NCBI RefSeq assembly: GCF_011386835.1 | Contig: NC_088791.1 | Coordinates: 28,432,998-28,496,997, forward strand | From: Chrysemys picta bellii | Taxonomy: Eukaryota; Chordata; Testudines; Emydidae | Reading direction: 5' to 3' | Length of the DNA stretch: 64,000 bases | Part shown: positions 22,647 through 33,129 of the stretch, one piece after another | Layout of the letters: every line of letters starts with the position of its first letter | How positions within the stretch are numbered: position 1 is the stretch's first letter | The notes under the pieces: generated by a model | The model's database searches: none | Seen by the model: the letters and a program-made list of their open reading frames with translations, nothing else | What the model was told of the DNA's origin: nothing | Made by a program: the position numbers and the translations under genes

Positions 22647-22678
22647 AAAAGAAGAAAGTTAAGAAAGAAGAGGTTTGG
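22647..22678 (+). CDS. CDHR3: CDHR3 32-nt exon (Lys-rich tail)
   Basis: After TTTCTTTCCTGTAG, 32 bases complete a Glu codon begun by the microexon and encode K-K-K-V-K-K-E-E-V-W, ending in phase 0 at TGG|GTAAGT. The highly charged segment lies between the transmembrane exon and the conserved tail motif in the next exon. Splice sites are strong on both sides. A Harbinger MITE ends 27 bp upstream, so the branch point may lie within transposon sequence. Confidence 0.85.
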
Positions 22679-22699
22679 GTAAGTACTGTAAGTCACAAA

Positions 22700-24286
22700 C
22701 TAAAGTAAGTGTTTGGCCCATACCAGTCCTACAGTATGGTCAGAGAACCTGTGGAACTTTTGTATGATGCCAGTGACGGAGATTGCAAGGTAGAATTCTT
22801 GTCATCGTTTGTTTCTGCCACTAGACATGTTTTCTACAACCCACTATTTCAGAAATATTGAATAGTGCTATTTTTTAATTGTAGACATATCCTTGAGGTT
22901 TTTTCATATATACAGAGTGAAAATTGGAAGCCATCACTAGAAATACTAATGGGAATTTTAGCAAGTAGATCAATGATGCCATATTAGATCCTGGTCCCAC
23001 AGATCTTACTCAGCCAATGAGAATCTGATCTAAACAAAGACTGTAGGATTATTATTAATATAACAGTAACACTCAGATTTCAACTCAGACTGGTGCCCTG
23101 TTGTGTTAGGTGCTGTACATATATAAGTGACAATCCCTGCCCTAACGAGTTTACAACCTAAAGAGACAAGACAGGCAAAGAGTAGGAAGGGAATCAGAGA
23201 GAAGTGATTTGCCCAAGATCACACAGTAGGTGAGTGGTAGAGATGGGAATAGGTGCAAGTCCTGACTCCCAGTCTGGTGCCCTGTCTACTAAGCATGAAG
23301 CTCCTTATCCACCAACAGTGTGCTGAGTGTTTTATAGAGGAGGGGTGAAATCCAGGCTTGATTAAAGTCAATGGCAAAACTCCCATTGACTTCAGTGGGG
23401 CCAGGATTTCACCCAAATCCCTGCCTGAAAGGATTTACAATCCAGACAGACACATAAAATAGAGTGAGAGTAACAGGATGCAGTGGGAAGCAGAGTGACT
23501 GAATGGTGACACTTAGCAGGGCTCGTTAGGTCCGTGATTTGTTTGTGAGGCTTTAGGGTAAGGATTTTCAACTATCTAGCTTGTTACCTTCCTACCTGAG
23601 GAAAGGACTACGGTGAAAGGCATTTTGGAAGAATTGTGATTTATGAAGGGATTGGATGAGGAGATGGAAATGAGGTGAACCAGGTCAGGGTTTTTATTTA
23701 GTGACATTGGAAAAACAAAACTAATGTGACCCGTTAAATCTGGCCCAAAGTGTGATATTAAACACTGAGAAAGCAGGCATTGAAAATAAGGAATCTTGAG
23801 CTAGTCAGGCTACATAATGCTGTCATTAGGGCTGGTCAAAAATTTTCCATCAAAGTTGTTTTTGAAGGGAAAATTGGGTTATCAACTAAAGCAAACACAG
23901 TTCATGAAAAATTTTGTTTCTGTTATATATTTTGACTTTTCATTAAAAAAAAATCCAAATATCAAAAAGTTTTTGGCCAAAACCTGAAAATGTTCTATTC
24001 AGAAATCCCACCATAGTGCCTCATGGGAGTTGTAGTTCAGGTGCATCATGCCCCCATTCACCTCTGTGGACTGGGCTCCCCAGCCAGACTGTATTCTCCA
24101 TCCCCCTATATCAGACACAACAGAGGTGGAGTCGGGGGAGTCAGAAAGGAGATTATTATCCAAAGGCCAAGCAGAAGGAGAACAACAAAAGACCTATTTC
24201 TCCACTCAAACCAATTTTACATGGTGTAACTACATTGACTTCAACAGCATTACTCCTGACCAGCAGCAGTGTAACCGAGAGGAGAC
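22700..24286 (+). other. Intronic repeats, no exon seen
   Basis: About 23090-23300 is a SINE/MIR-like block (GGTGCTGTACATATATAAG, then TTTGCCCAAGATCACACAG). 23343-23414 is a short palindromic MITE-like unit (GGGTGAAATCC and GGATTTCACCC). About 23825-24090 is another dispersed unit containing GGCTGGTCAAAAATTTTCC and GCCTCATGGGAGTTGTAG. Boundaries are approximate. Confidence 0.5.
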
Positions 24287-24655
24287 TCAGGGTATGTCTA
24301 CACTCTAAAATTAGGTCAATTTTATAGAAGTCGATTTTTAGAAATAGATTTTATACAGTCGATTGTGTATGTCCCCACTAAGCGCATTAAGTCGGTGGAG
24401 TGCGTCCTCACTACCGTGGCTAGCATCAACTCATGGAGCGGTGCACTGTGGGTAGCTATCCCACAGTTCTAGCAGTCTCTGCTGCCCACTGGAATTCTGG
24501 GTTAAGCTCCCAATGCCTGATGGGGCAAAAACATTGTCGCGGGTGGTTTTGGGTACATGTCGTCAGTCTCCCCTCTCTCCATGAAAGCAACTGCAGACAA
24601 TCATTTCGCGCCTTTTTTCCTGGGTTACCAGTGCAGATGACATAGCACAGCAAGC

Positions 24656-25901
24656 ATGGAGCCTGCTCAGCTCACTGCTGCTGTTGTGAGCACTGTAAAT
24701 ACCTCACGCATTATACTGCAGTATGTGCAGAACCTGACTAAGCCACGGCAGCACAAGGACGATTGTGAGGAGGACATGGACACAGACATTCCTGAAAACA
24801 CGGGCTGTGGCAATTGGGACATCATGGCGGCAGTGGGGCTGGTTGATACAGTGGAATGCCGATTCTGGACTTGGCAAACAAACACAGACAGGTGGGACCG
24901 CATAGTGTAGCAGGTATGGGATGATTCCCAGTGGCTGCGGAACTTTCGCATGCATAAGGCCACTTTCCTGGAATTCTGTGAATTGCTTTTCCCCACCCTG
25001 AAGCGCAGGAATACCAAGATGAGAGCTGCCCTGACAGTTGAGAAGTGAGTGGCGATAGCCCTGTGGAAGCTTGCAAAGCCTGACTGCTACCGGTCAGTCG
25101 GGAATCAATTTGGAGTGGGCAAATCTACTGTGGGCCAATGCAATCACTGATGTTCTGCTATCAAGGCTAGTGACTCTGGGAAATGTGCAGATCATAGTGG
25201 ATGGCTTTGCTGCAATGGGTTTCCCTAATTGTGGTGGGGCGATAGACGGAACGCATATCCCTATCTTGGCACCGGACAACCTTGCCAACCAGTACATAAA
25301 CCACAAGGGGTACTTCTCAATGGTGCTACAAGCACTGGTGGATCACAAGGGACGTTTCACCGAGATCAGCATGGGATGGCCGGGAAAGGTGTATGACGCT
25401 CGCATCTTTAGGAACTCTGGGCTGTTTGAGCAGCTGCAAGAAGGGACTTACTTCCCAGACCAGAAAATTATTGTTGGGGATGTGGAAATGCCAATAGTTA
25501 TCCTTGGAGACCCAGCCTACCCCTTGCTCCCATGGCTCATGAAGCCATACACAGGCAGTCTGGACAGTAGTAATGAGCAGTTCAACTATAGGCTAAGCAA
25601 GTGCAGAATGGTGGTAGAATGTGCCTTTGGACATTTAAAAGCTTGCTGGTGCTGTTTGCTGACTAGGTTAGATCTCAGCGCAACCAATATTCCCATTGTT
25701 ATTGCTGCTTGCTTTGTGCTCCATAATATTTGTGAGAGTAAGGGGGAGATGTTTATGGTGGGGTGGGAGGTTGAGGCAAATTACCTGGCTGCCAGTTTTG
25801 AACAGCCAGACACCAAGGCAATTAGAAGAGCACAGGTAGGTGCGCTGCGCATCAGAGAGGCTTTGAAAACCAGTTTCATGACTGGCCAGGCTACAGTGTG
25901 A
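24656..25901 (+). pseudogene. Harbinger transposase (HARBI1-like DDE nuclease), broken
   Basis: The reading starts at ATG 24656 (M-E-P-A-Q-L). It meets an in-frame TAG at 24908-24910 and TGA at 25046-25048, and shifts frame near 25135, after V-G-N-Q-F-G-V-G-K-S-T-V-G. From there frame 0 is open to 25901. The catalytic motifs remain. G-G-A-I-D-G-T-H holds the first Asp (about 25242), G-D-P-A-Y-P the second (about 25507), and R-M-V-V-E-C-A-F-G the Glu (about 25616). The helix-turn-helix part with K-S-T-V-G lies upstream of the break. Two stops and a frameshift make it inactive as read. The family assignment follows the D-D-E motif spacing of HARBI1. Confidence 0.93.
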
Positions 25902-26149
25902 CAGGTGTGTGTATTTCTCCTTGATGGAAATCCGCCCCCTTTGTTGATTTTAATTCCCTGTAAGACAACCCCTCCCCCCCTTCAATCACAGCTGGCAAAG
26001 GAAATAAAGTCACTATTGTTTTGAAACCATGCATTCTTTCTTTATTAAAAAAAAAAGGGAGATAACTGATAAGGTAGCCCGGGTGGGGTAGGGTGGGGTG
26101 GGGGAGGACAAGGCCACATTGCTAATTCTAGCCACACTACAAATCAAAA

Positions 26150-26516
26150 CTGTTTGAATGACAGCCTTCTGTTGCTTGGGCCATCCTCTGGAGTGGAGTG
26201 TCTGGATGCCTGGAGCCTCCCCCTCCCCCGCATTCTTGGGTGTCTGGGTCAGAAGGATATGGAATTTGGGGAAGAGGGCAGGCGGTTGTACAGTGGATGC
26301 AGCGGCAGTATGTGCTCTTGTTGGCTTTCCTGCAGCTCCACCAGACGCCTGAGCATGTCCATTTGCTCCCCCCATTAGCCTCAGCATTGCATCCTGCTTC
26401 TTCTCACTGTGCTCACTTAATGCTTTCCTGGACTTTGCCACTGAATGCCTCCATGCATTCAGCTGTGCCCTATCAGTGCGGGAGGACTGCATGAGCTTGG
26501 AAAATGGCGAGTGCAT
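26150..26516 (-). pseudogene. Degraded second exon of the Harbinger Myb/SANT protein
   Basis: The - strand frame contains F-S-K-L-M-Q-S-S-R-T-D-R-A-Q-L-N-A-W-R and S-R-K-A-L-S-E-H-S-E-K-K-Q-D-A-M-L-R-L-M, the charged helical C-terminal part I associate with the Harbinger DNA-binding partner. A candidate acceptor TTATTGCAG lies just upstream on the - strand, near 26540. Downstream the protein loses resemblance, suggesting frameshifts, and the Q-rich coiled-coil end is not intact. Confidence 0.6.
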
Positions 26517-27484
26517 TTTTTTCGTCTTCTAATCTGCAATAACCTCAGGGATGGAGATGATAGGGGGAGCATAGAAACATTTGCACCTGCGGGGGGATAA
26601 AAAGAAGAGTAAAATTTAAGATGATACATTTCTGAGAACAAAAGGGAGACTCTTTCACAGTGAATCAACCAATTCACAGCAGACAGCACATGTGCTTTAC
26701 GTACAAGGTCGCATTTTGCCTTTTATATTGAGCTCCTGCCGGTATAGTGACACATCACACACGGCTGGGCAACAGAATTCAGTTTCCAGGCATCCATGGT
26801 AAGCCTTTTGGTACATGGGGTTGGCTTCTAACATATGGGAATGTTTTCAAACTGCAGCACCCTCCTTTCCCATAGCAAGCAATGCCGGTGGGTTTATCAT
26901 TTAAAAGGAGGGGCTGCGGTTTTCGGGTGGATGTGCAGCACACAGCTCCCCCCACCCCTCCGTGTGGCTATATGGGATGATCCCTTCACCCCTCCCCCTG
27001 CCGTGTGGCTATTTTCAGGGATGATCCCTTTTAGCCAAGCGCAAACAGCCCAGGATGAACGGGGTCCTTTTACTGTTCCCTTACAAAAATTCCCCTATTT
27101 CAACCAGGTGACCATGAATGATATCACTCTCCTGAGGCTAACACAGAAAGATATAGACCGAATGTTGCTTGAATGCGACCAAAACCCAAGACCATTCGCT
27201 GCCATGCTTTGTGCTGCAATGATTCCAGACTACTTGCTACTGGCTTGAGTGGTAAAGTGTCCTACCGTGGAGGACGAAATAAGGCAGCCCTCCCCAGAAA
27301 CCTTCTGCAAAGGCTTTCAGAGTACTTCCAGGAGACCTTCATGGCGATGTCCCTGGAGGATTCCTGTTCCATCCCCAAACACGTTAAAAGACTTTTCTAG
27401 TAGCTGTACTGGGCGCGAATGCATCCCAATTCTTCAGGGCAAATCAAACATTAAACACTATTGCTTTTAAACCCTGTTCTGTAG

Positions 27485-28060
27485 TTACAAATTTGCACTC
27501 ACCACAGGTGCCTTCTCTGCCTTCAGGGTTGGGGATCCCGTCTTGGGAGGGTATTGGCTCCAGGGTGATGAAAGGTCCTGGCTGCCGGGGAGAACGGATT
27601 CACTGCTTGCCTGCTGCACATTCTCCTCCTCCTCCTCTTCCTCATCCACAAAATCCTCCTCCCTGTTGTGTGAGACTCTCCCTTTGCAAGTGTCCATGGA
27701 CAGTGGTGGGGTAGTGGTAGGGTCCCCCTCTAGAATGCCATGCAGTTGATCATAGAAGCGGCATGTATGGGGCTCTGACCCATAGTGACCATTTGCCTCC
27801 TTTGTCTTTTGGTAGGCTTGTCTGAGCTCCTTGACTTTCACGCGGCACTGCTGTGTGTCCCTGTTGTAGCCTCTGTCCAACATGCCCTGTGCAATTTTGG
27901 CATATATATTAGCAGTTCTTTGTTTTGATCGGATTTCTACCTGCACAGATTCTTCTCCCCATACAGCAATCAGATCCAGTGTCTCCCGTTCACTCCATGC
28001 TGGAGCTTGTTTGCGATTCTGGGGGGACTGCATGGTCACCTGTGCTGCTGAGCTCGCCAT
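27485..28060 (-). CDS. Harbinger Myb/SANT-like DNA-binding protein, exon 1
   Basis: An open frame of 191 codons read from M-A-S-S-A-A-Q at 28060; an in-frame Met 17 codons upstream (28111) is also possible. The domain at residues about 18-105 starts P-A-W-S-E-R-E-T-L-D-L-I-A-V-W-G and continues with N-I-Y-A-K-I-A and C-R-V-K-V-K-E-L-R-Q-A-Y, the tryptophan/helix pattern of Myb/SANT-like domains. An acidic run of D and E follows (about 137-147). A donor GTG|GTGAGT near 27506 would splice to the second exon around 26516, so the last few codons may be intronic. No stop or frameshift is seen in this exon, unlike the transposase of the same element. In PIF/Harbinger systems this protein binds the ends and recruits the nuclease. 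Confidence 0.75.
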   Translation of the reverse strand: MASSAAQVTMQSPQNRKQAPAWSERETLDLIAVWGEESVQVEIRSKQRTANIYAKIAQGMLDRGYNRDTQQCRVKVKELRQAYQKTKEANGHYGSEPHTCRFYDQLHGILEGDPTTTPPLSMDTCKGRVSHNREEDFVDEEEEEEENVQQASSESVLPGSQDLSSPWSQYPPKTGSPTLKAEKAPVVSANL

Positions 28061-28701
28061 GCTGACCAAACAGGAAATGAAATTCAAAAGTTGTTGGGGC
28101 TTTTCCTGCATACCTGGCTAGTGCATCGGAGTTGAAAGTGCTGTCCAGCACGGTCACATTGGAGCACTCTGGGATAGCTCCTGGAGGCCAATAATGTCGA
28201 TTTGCGTCCGCACTACCCCAAATTTGACCCAGCAAGGTCGATTTTAGCACTACTCCCCTCGCCAGGGAGGAGTACAGAAATCGATTTTAAGAGCCCTTTA
28301 GGTCGACGGAACGGGGTTGCTTGTGTAGACGCGGTCATTATAAAATTGACCCAACGCGGCTAAATTCGACCTAACCCTGTAGTGTAGACCAGGGCTCAGG
28401 CTCTAAATCTTTTAGTTCTGATAATGACATGATTAATTCCAGGGTAATAGAGACTTGTGTGCTTCTAACATGACATTTGGAGTCATTTAGCAGGTCAGAT
28501 CCTATTAATTCTCTGTTGAACATTTGGTAGCAACACCCTTAGCCACAATGGCTTTTGTTGCCAGTTCTGATTAAACTCACCCTAATGCAATATTCAGGTC
28601 ATATAAATCTGCTTCAATCCATGTAGGTAAAAAAGTCACTGCTTCTCCTCCTCCTTTAATTATTTCACAGGTTTGATTTCACATTGTGTGTCTCTTCATA
28701 G

Positions 28702-28750
28702 GAAATGACCAAGATAAACACTGTCTTTGATGGAGAAGCCAGAGATCCAG
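28702..28750 (+). CDS. CDHR3: CDHR3 exon 9, copy A (conserved cytoplasmic motif)
   Basis: A 49-nt exon, phase 0 to phase 1, with acceptor CTCTTCATAG and donor CCAG|GTAAGG. It encodes E-M-T-K-I-N-T-V-F-D-G-E-A-R-D-P. The N-T-x-F-D-G-E-A-x-D-P core is a conserved part of the CDHR3 tail as I recall it from mammals, and it is continued by V-T-G in the last exon. It is duplicated at 32951-32999 with one amino-acid change. Confidence 0.95.
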
Positions 28751-28874
28751 GTAAGGAAAAATTAAAAGTAAATTTAAATGTTTGGCTTGAAATAAACTGG
28801 ATTGGTTACCTTAACTCTGGTTAGATATTTGGATTTCATTTAAGGCTTGTTGATTCCAAGGAGAATGGGAGTTA

Positions 28875-29715
28875 CAATGTTGATAAATGCACAGTAATGC
28901 ACACTGGAAAATATAAACCCAGCTATTCATATAAAATAAGGGGTCTTCTAAATTACCTGTTACCACTCAAGAAAGATCTTGGAGTCATTGTGGACAGTTC
29001 CCTGAAAACATCTGCTCAATGTGCAGCGGTAGTCAATAAAGCTAACAATGTTAGGAGCCATTAAAGCAAGGGATAGATAATAAGACAGAAAATATCATAA
29101 TCCTACTATGTAAAGCTATGACCCAGTTTGAATACTGTATGTAGTTCTGGTCGCCCAGTCTCAAAAAAGATATATTGGAATTGGAAAAATTACAGAGAAG
29201 GGCAATAAAAATGATTAGGGGAATGGAACAGCTTCCATATGAGGAAAGATTAATAAGACTGGGACTTTTCAGTTTGGAAAAGAGACGAATAAGGAGTGAT
29301 ATGATAGAGAACTATAAAATCATGTATGGTGTGGAGAAAGTGAATAAGAAAGTGTTGTTATTTCTTCACATAAATACAAGAACAAAGGGTCACCCAATGA
29401 AATTAATAGGCAGCAGGTTTAAAACAAACATAAGGAAGAACTTCTTCACACAACCACACAGTCAACCTATGGAACTCATTGCCAGGGGATGTTATAAAGG
29501 CCAAAAGTATAACTGGGTTAAAAAATGAATTAGATAAGTTCATATAGGATACATCCATCAATGGCTTTTAGCCAAGATGTTCAGGGATGCAACAGGGGGT
29601 GGATCACTCGATAAAGTGCCCTGTTCTGTTCACTCCCTCTGAAGCATCTGACACAGTCAGAAGACAGGATCCTGGGCTAGATGGACCATTGGTCTTATGT
29701 TCACAGGTTATGAAA
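28875..29715 (+). mobile_element. CR1-type LINE fragment in duplication unit A
   Basis: The sense-strand 3' part of ORF2. Visible phrases are D-L-G-V-I-V-D-S-S-L-K-T, then L-E-L-E-K-L-Q-R-R-A-I-K-M-I-R-G-M-E-Q-L-P-Y-E-E-R-L-I-R-L-G-L with frameshifts, and a 3' end with GGGCTAGATGGACCATTGGT. The same LINE lies in unit B (33130-33832 and 35019-35222), so it was present before the duplication. Confidence 0.92.
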
Positions 29716-29794
29716 ACTGTTGTGTACAAATACATGACATGTCCTTTCCTTAGGCTTTCCTTACTGCCTTAGCTCTAAAGCAACAAGGTGGGTG

Positions 29795-29962
29795 AAGTAA
29801 TATCTTTTACTGGACCAACTTCTGTTGGTGAGAGACACAAGCTTTCAAGCTACACAGAGCTCTTCCTCTTTCCACGTAGCTCGAAAGCTTGTCTCTCTCC
29901 CGAACAGAAATTGGTCCAATAAAAAATATGACCTCACCCACCTTGTCTTTGTAATGTCTTGG
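29795..29962. repeat. Palindromic dispersed repeat
   Basis: AAGGTGGGTGAAGTAATAT at the left pairs with ATATGACCTCACCCACCTT at the right; GACACAAGCTTTCAAGCT and AGCTCGAAAGCTTGTCTC form the inner arms. A half unit with the same GAGGTAATATCTTTAGTGG sequence occurs at 63070-63145. Confidence 0.7.
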
Positions 29963-29964
29963 GA

Positions 29965-31629
29965 CTGACATAGCTCTGAGAACAATATCTACAAACGTTA
30001 GATCTAAATGTGACGAATACAAAGATGTTTGGGCTCAGGCTCTAGCTACAGAATTCAGAGGATCTGAAATGCACCACAGTGTGATGACATTTGTGCTATG
30101 CCATGACTTAAGCGTTATGTTGCAGTACAACGTTGCAGGGGCAGCAGAGATGTGTGTGCTCCCTAGAAGCGCGTTCCTGCAGCCTTGAGGAGGTTGGCTG
30201 TATTGGGGACATTAGTATCTCAGAAGAGTTCTGGGAAGTCATCCTCAGAGCATGGGCAGGCACGTGCTGGTGAGAATGAGACCTGCCACGCAGACTGGGG
30301 TTATTCCCAGAGTGAGTGCTCTTTTGGGATGAATTAGCACATCATGGGAACAGTGCAACAACATCCCATCTGCCAGACTTGGATTCATAAGTGCTCAGTT
30401 CAGCTGACTCAAGAGGAGCTGGGTCAGGTGTCCTGCAAACTCCACTGGTGCAATAATTAAACCTTGCATGACAGCCCATACCCATTTTCGGGCTATCTCC
30501 TCAGCACCTTTTGTGCTGGTAACTACATCTAGGGCTATTAGACATTCCTTATTCTTTTCTATTCTGAAGTGCCTAATCTGTAAGTAGCCATACAAATCAT
30601 GTGAGGAGAGATCCAATTTTATCTTTAATTGCCCAAATTACACTGTGTCAGGATCCATCAATCCTGATACTAACTATAGCATAGAACCTCCACTTCTCTC
30701 TCCAATTCTTAAGTCTTTTTGTCTCACAGTACCTGGTAAAAATAATGTTTAATTAATTATAGGCATTGCCCCTAGTTGCCCATGTCCCTTGTCCACTTAA
30801 CAAGTAAGGAGTAATTTAGACAATAAAGTAATCACACTGGACACCAGGACATTTCTCTACAGATCTTTGGAGAGTAAATGAGCTGAAGTAGTGGATGCCT
30901 GTTTCCAGTGTACAAGAGAAGAGTCACTATTAAAGTCTACAGAGGGCTATAAGTACTTTCTAACAAAACACTATTGCACAGTACACTAAAGTAACCAAAA
31001 AGATTTGAGACTGCAGGATCTGTAACTATGAGTTCCCCCAGCTCTTTGGGGATGCCAGATATCTGAGCCTGGGGTCAACTTGGACCAACTAACCTGAGTT
31101 TAAAGATGTTAAACGATGTCTACAATAAATGCCATGTGCTGTTTCAAATTGTTTTTTCAAATAGTTAGCTACTTCGAGGTAGCAAACCTATCACACACAG
31201 AGTCTTTCCTAGTCTAGACAATAGTGTGTTTTAGGGCTGGTCTATACCAGGATATCTACATCAGTTAGGGGGGTGGGGATTTTTTTAAACCAATAAACTA
31301 CTACAAGCCCTAGTGTGGACACAGCTATAACCTTATAAAGGTGCCTTATACTGGTATAGCTTACTCATCTTCGTGAACCAGGATAATCACTTCCACACCT
31401 CTCTAACTGAATCCACAGTAGAGGAGTTTTGCTGCTTTACTATACCTGTATAGTTAAAATAGCAAATCTAGGACTTAGATGAAGAAGTTGGGCTTGCCAA
31501 ACTGACTGGAGCTGCCAGACCTTTTGATGAGATTTACTCCTTGCTAACTGACACACCGAGGGGACTTCCTTCCATTGGTCTGCTAAAAGGAGAAATAGTT
31601 TAACTGTTTGTGTTTTTCCCCCTACCCAG
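29965..31629 (+). other. Intron of unit A before the last exon
   Basis: About 30760-31375 is the counterpart of the inverted block in unit B. It includes a MITE-like stretch at about 31233-31345 with GGCTGGTCTATACC and CCCTAGTGTGGACAC. No exon is seen. 29965-30755 has no recognised match in unit B. Confidence 0.6.
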
Positions 31630-32018
31630 TAACTGGCAAAATGTATGAATACAATTCAAAATCTGGCGCCCGAAGATGGAAAGATACAAAGGAGTCAGTG
31701 GAGCCAGGAATAACGGATCCGCTTGCACAGGTAATTTCAACTGCCCCAGCAAACAGCAGTGAAGGGAAAGACAGAATGAGGACTGCAAGCAAGCAAGAAG
31801 CTGGAACAACTGGCAGAGAGCTGACAGCAGAGAATAACATGGCAACAAAGCCCTCAGAAGGGAAGGCAGAAACTTCTAGCCAGGATAGCCTGAAATTATA
31901 CAAGTCAAAAGATGGAGCTGGGGGCAGGGGATCATCCTCACCAGGCAGGTCACCAGTCCCCTCTCCCAAAATATACCCCCAGTTACAGCCAAAACCAGCC
32001 TTAAAGAATGTGGTGTGA
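31630..32018 (+). CDS. CDHR3: CDHR3 last coding exon, copy A
   Basis: It enters in phase 1 after TTTTTCCCCCTACCCAG and reads V-T-G-K-M-Y-E-Y-N-S-K-S-G-A-R-R-W-K-D-T-K, then a Ser/Lys/Glu-rich tail ending P-A-L-K-N-V-V and TGA at 32016-32018 (129 residues in this exon). The V-T-G-x-x-Y-E-x-N-S-K-x-G-A-R-x-W-K-D block is the hallmark of the CDHR3 tail as I recall it and gives the strongest gene-level identification. The distal tail is poorly conserved compared with mammals, as I remember them. A GTAATT at about 31730 could serve as a weak internal donor, but the frame stays open beyond it. Confidence 0.95.
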
Positions 32019-32580
32019 AGCTTTTGGGAGCCATCCCAACTGTGTGCTCCATGGGAAAACCTTCACCCAGGCACTACAGTATTAACAGATTCCACAGACA
32101 AGAGGGGCTTGTGCTTCTTACTCAACACTTTTGTTAGTTGTGAGGGAAAATGGACAGTACCATGTAAATTACACCCAAATGTAGGGCCACGTTGTCCCTG
32201 TACCTGTGTGGGTGCATGAACTTGGGGGAAGAGGGAAGGGTACAATGAGCTTCTCCATTCCCCTGTGTGTCACTCCACATAGGACCAAACCATAAATGCA
32301 ATCCTCATGCTCCCCACAACACAAAGACTGTTGGCTAATGCAGCTAGAAGTATGAGCTATCCCAGAAACGGTGGGCAGGAGGTGAGCCTCTGGCCACAGA
32401 AGGGATATATGCTACACGTCCGTAAATAGAGTAGAAGCTGGCACGTTGTATGTATATGTGTGTGTGCGCGCGCTCTCTCTCTCCAGAAAACGTCATGCCT
32501 CCATTCTGCATCAACATGGGCCAGAACTGAAAGGCAGAATTGCACCCTTTGATTGCAATAAAATAACGGGGAGAGGGGTT
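32019..32580 (+). other. CDHR3: CDHR3 3' UTR, copy A
   Basis: About 560 bases follow the stop codon up to shortly after an AATAAA signal. It includes a short GT/GC alternating tract at about 32455-32472. The corresponding sequence of unit B (about 40111-40840) has an extra repeat insertion and differs in its signal. Confidence 0.7.
32557..32562 (+). terminator. CDHR3: Polyadenylation signal AATAAA, copy A
   Basis: A canonical hexamer in the sequence TTGCAATAAAATAACGG, 539 bases after the stop codon. The cleavage site is not visible. Unit B has ATTAAA at the aligned place. Confidence 0.7.
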
Positions 32581-32950
32581 TGTAAATGTGGACAAGGGTT
32601 TTCACAGTTTTTACGAATTAGAATGGAAACAAGTGTGTATCTTGATTTGAACTTTGCTCTGCCATAAGGAATTCCCAAACCCCTTCTCTACTGGAAATGC
32701 CCCTCTTGTGACTGCATTTTTGGAGTCATTTAGCATGTCAGAACCGATTAATTCTCCTTTGAACATTTGGTAGCAACACCATAAGCCACAATGGCTTTTG
32801 TTGCCAGGTCTGATTAAACTCACCCTAATGCAACATGTGGGTCATATAAATCTGCTTCAATCCATGTAGGTAAAAATGTCCAAGTCACTGCTTCTCCTCC
32901 TCCTTTAATTATTTTACAGGCTTAATTTCACATTGTGTGTCTCTTCATAG

Positions 32951-32999
32951 GAAATGACCAAGATAAACATTGTCTTTGATGGAGAAGCCAGAGATCCAG
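32951..32999 (+). CDS. CDHR3: CDHR3 exon 9, copy B
   Basis: The duplicate of exon 9, with the same length, phase, acceptor (CTTCATAG) and a usable donor (CCAG|GTAAAG). It encodes the same 16 residues except Thr to Ile in N-I-V-F-D-G-E-A. It could be included in an alternative transcript with the copy B last exon. No expression evidence can be had from sequence. Confidence 0.75.
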
Positions 33000-33129
33000 G
33001 TAAAGAAAAATTAAAAGTAAATTTAAATGTTTGGCTTGAAATAAGGTAACCAATCCAGTTTAACTTTGGTTAGATATTTGCATTTCATATTTAAGGCTTC
33101 TTGTTTCCAAAGAGAATGGGAGTCACATT

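Larger units (their letters stand above)
24290..28395. mobile_element. Near full-length PIF/Harbinger transposon
   Basis: A 4.1-kb element with ends GGGTATGTCTACACT and AGTGTAGACCAGGGC, flanked by TCA on both sides (24287-24289 and 28396-28398). It has the two-gene layout known for PIF/Harbinger: a DDE nuclease on the + strand (24656-25901, broken) and a Myb/SANT-like DNA-binding protein on the - strand (28060-27485 plus a degraded second exon near 26516-26150). The MITEs at 3105, 11289, 22371 and 56892 share its ends and are the kind of element it could have moved. It lies in the intron between CDHR3's 32-nt exon and the conserved tail exon. Confidence 0.93.
28460..32690 (+). repeat. Tandem duplication unit A of the CDHR3 3' end
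   Basis: It runs from CATTTGGAGTCATTTAGCAG to just past CTTTGCTCTGCCATAAGG. It contains the conserved tail exon, a CR1, intron sequence, the last coding exon and the 3' UTR. The same order of sequence restarts at about 32700. The last coding exons differ by about seven substitutions over about 390 bases, roughly 2 percent counted by eye. Unit A is the shorter, and lacks short segments present in B (for example 53 bp of CR1 at 29594 and about 110 bp near 31045). Confidence 0.95.

Noticed and set aside
31729..31735. Internal donor CAG|GTAATT in the last CDHR3 exon
   Set aside because: The frame continues open to a natural stop and copy B keeps the same frame for 40 or more codons; the donor is weak.
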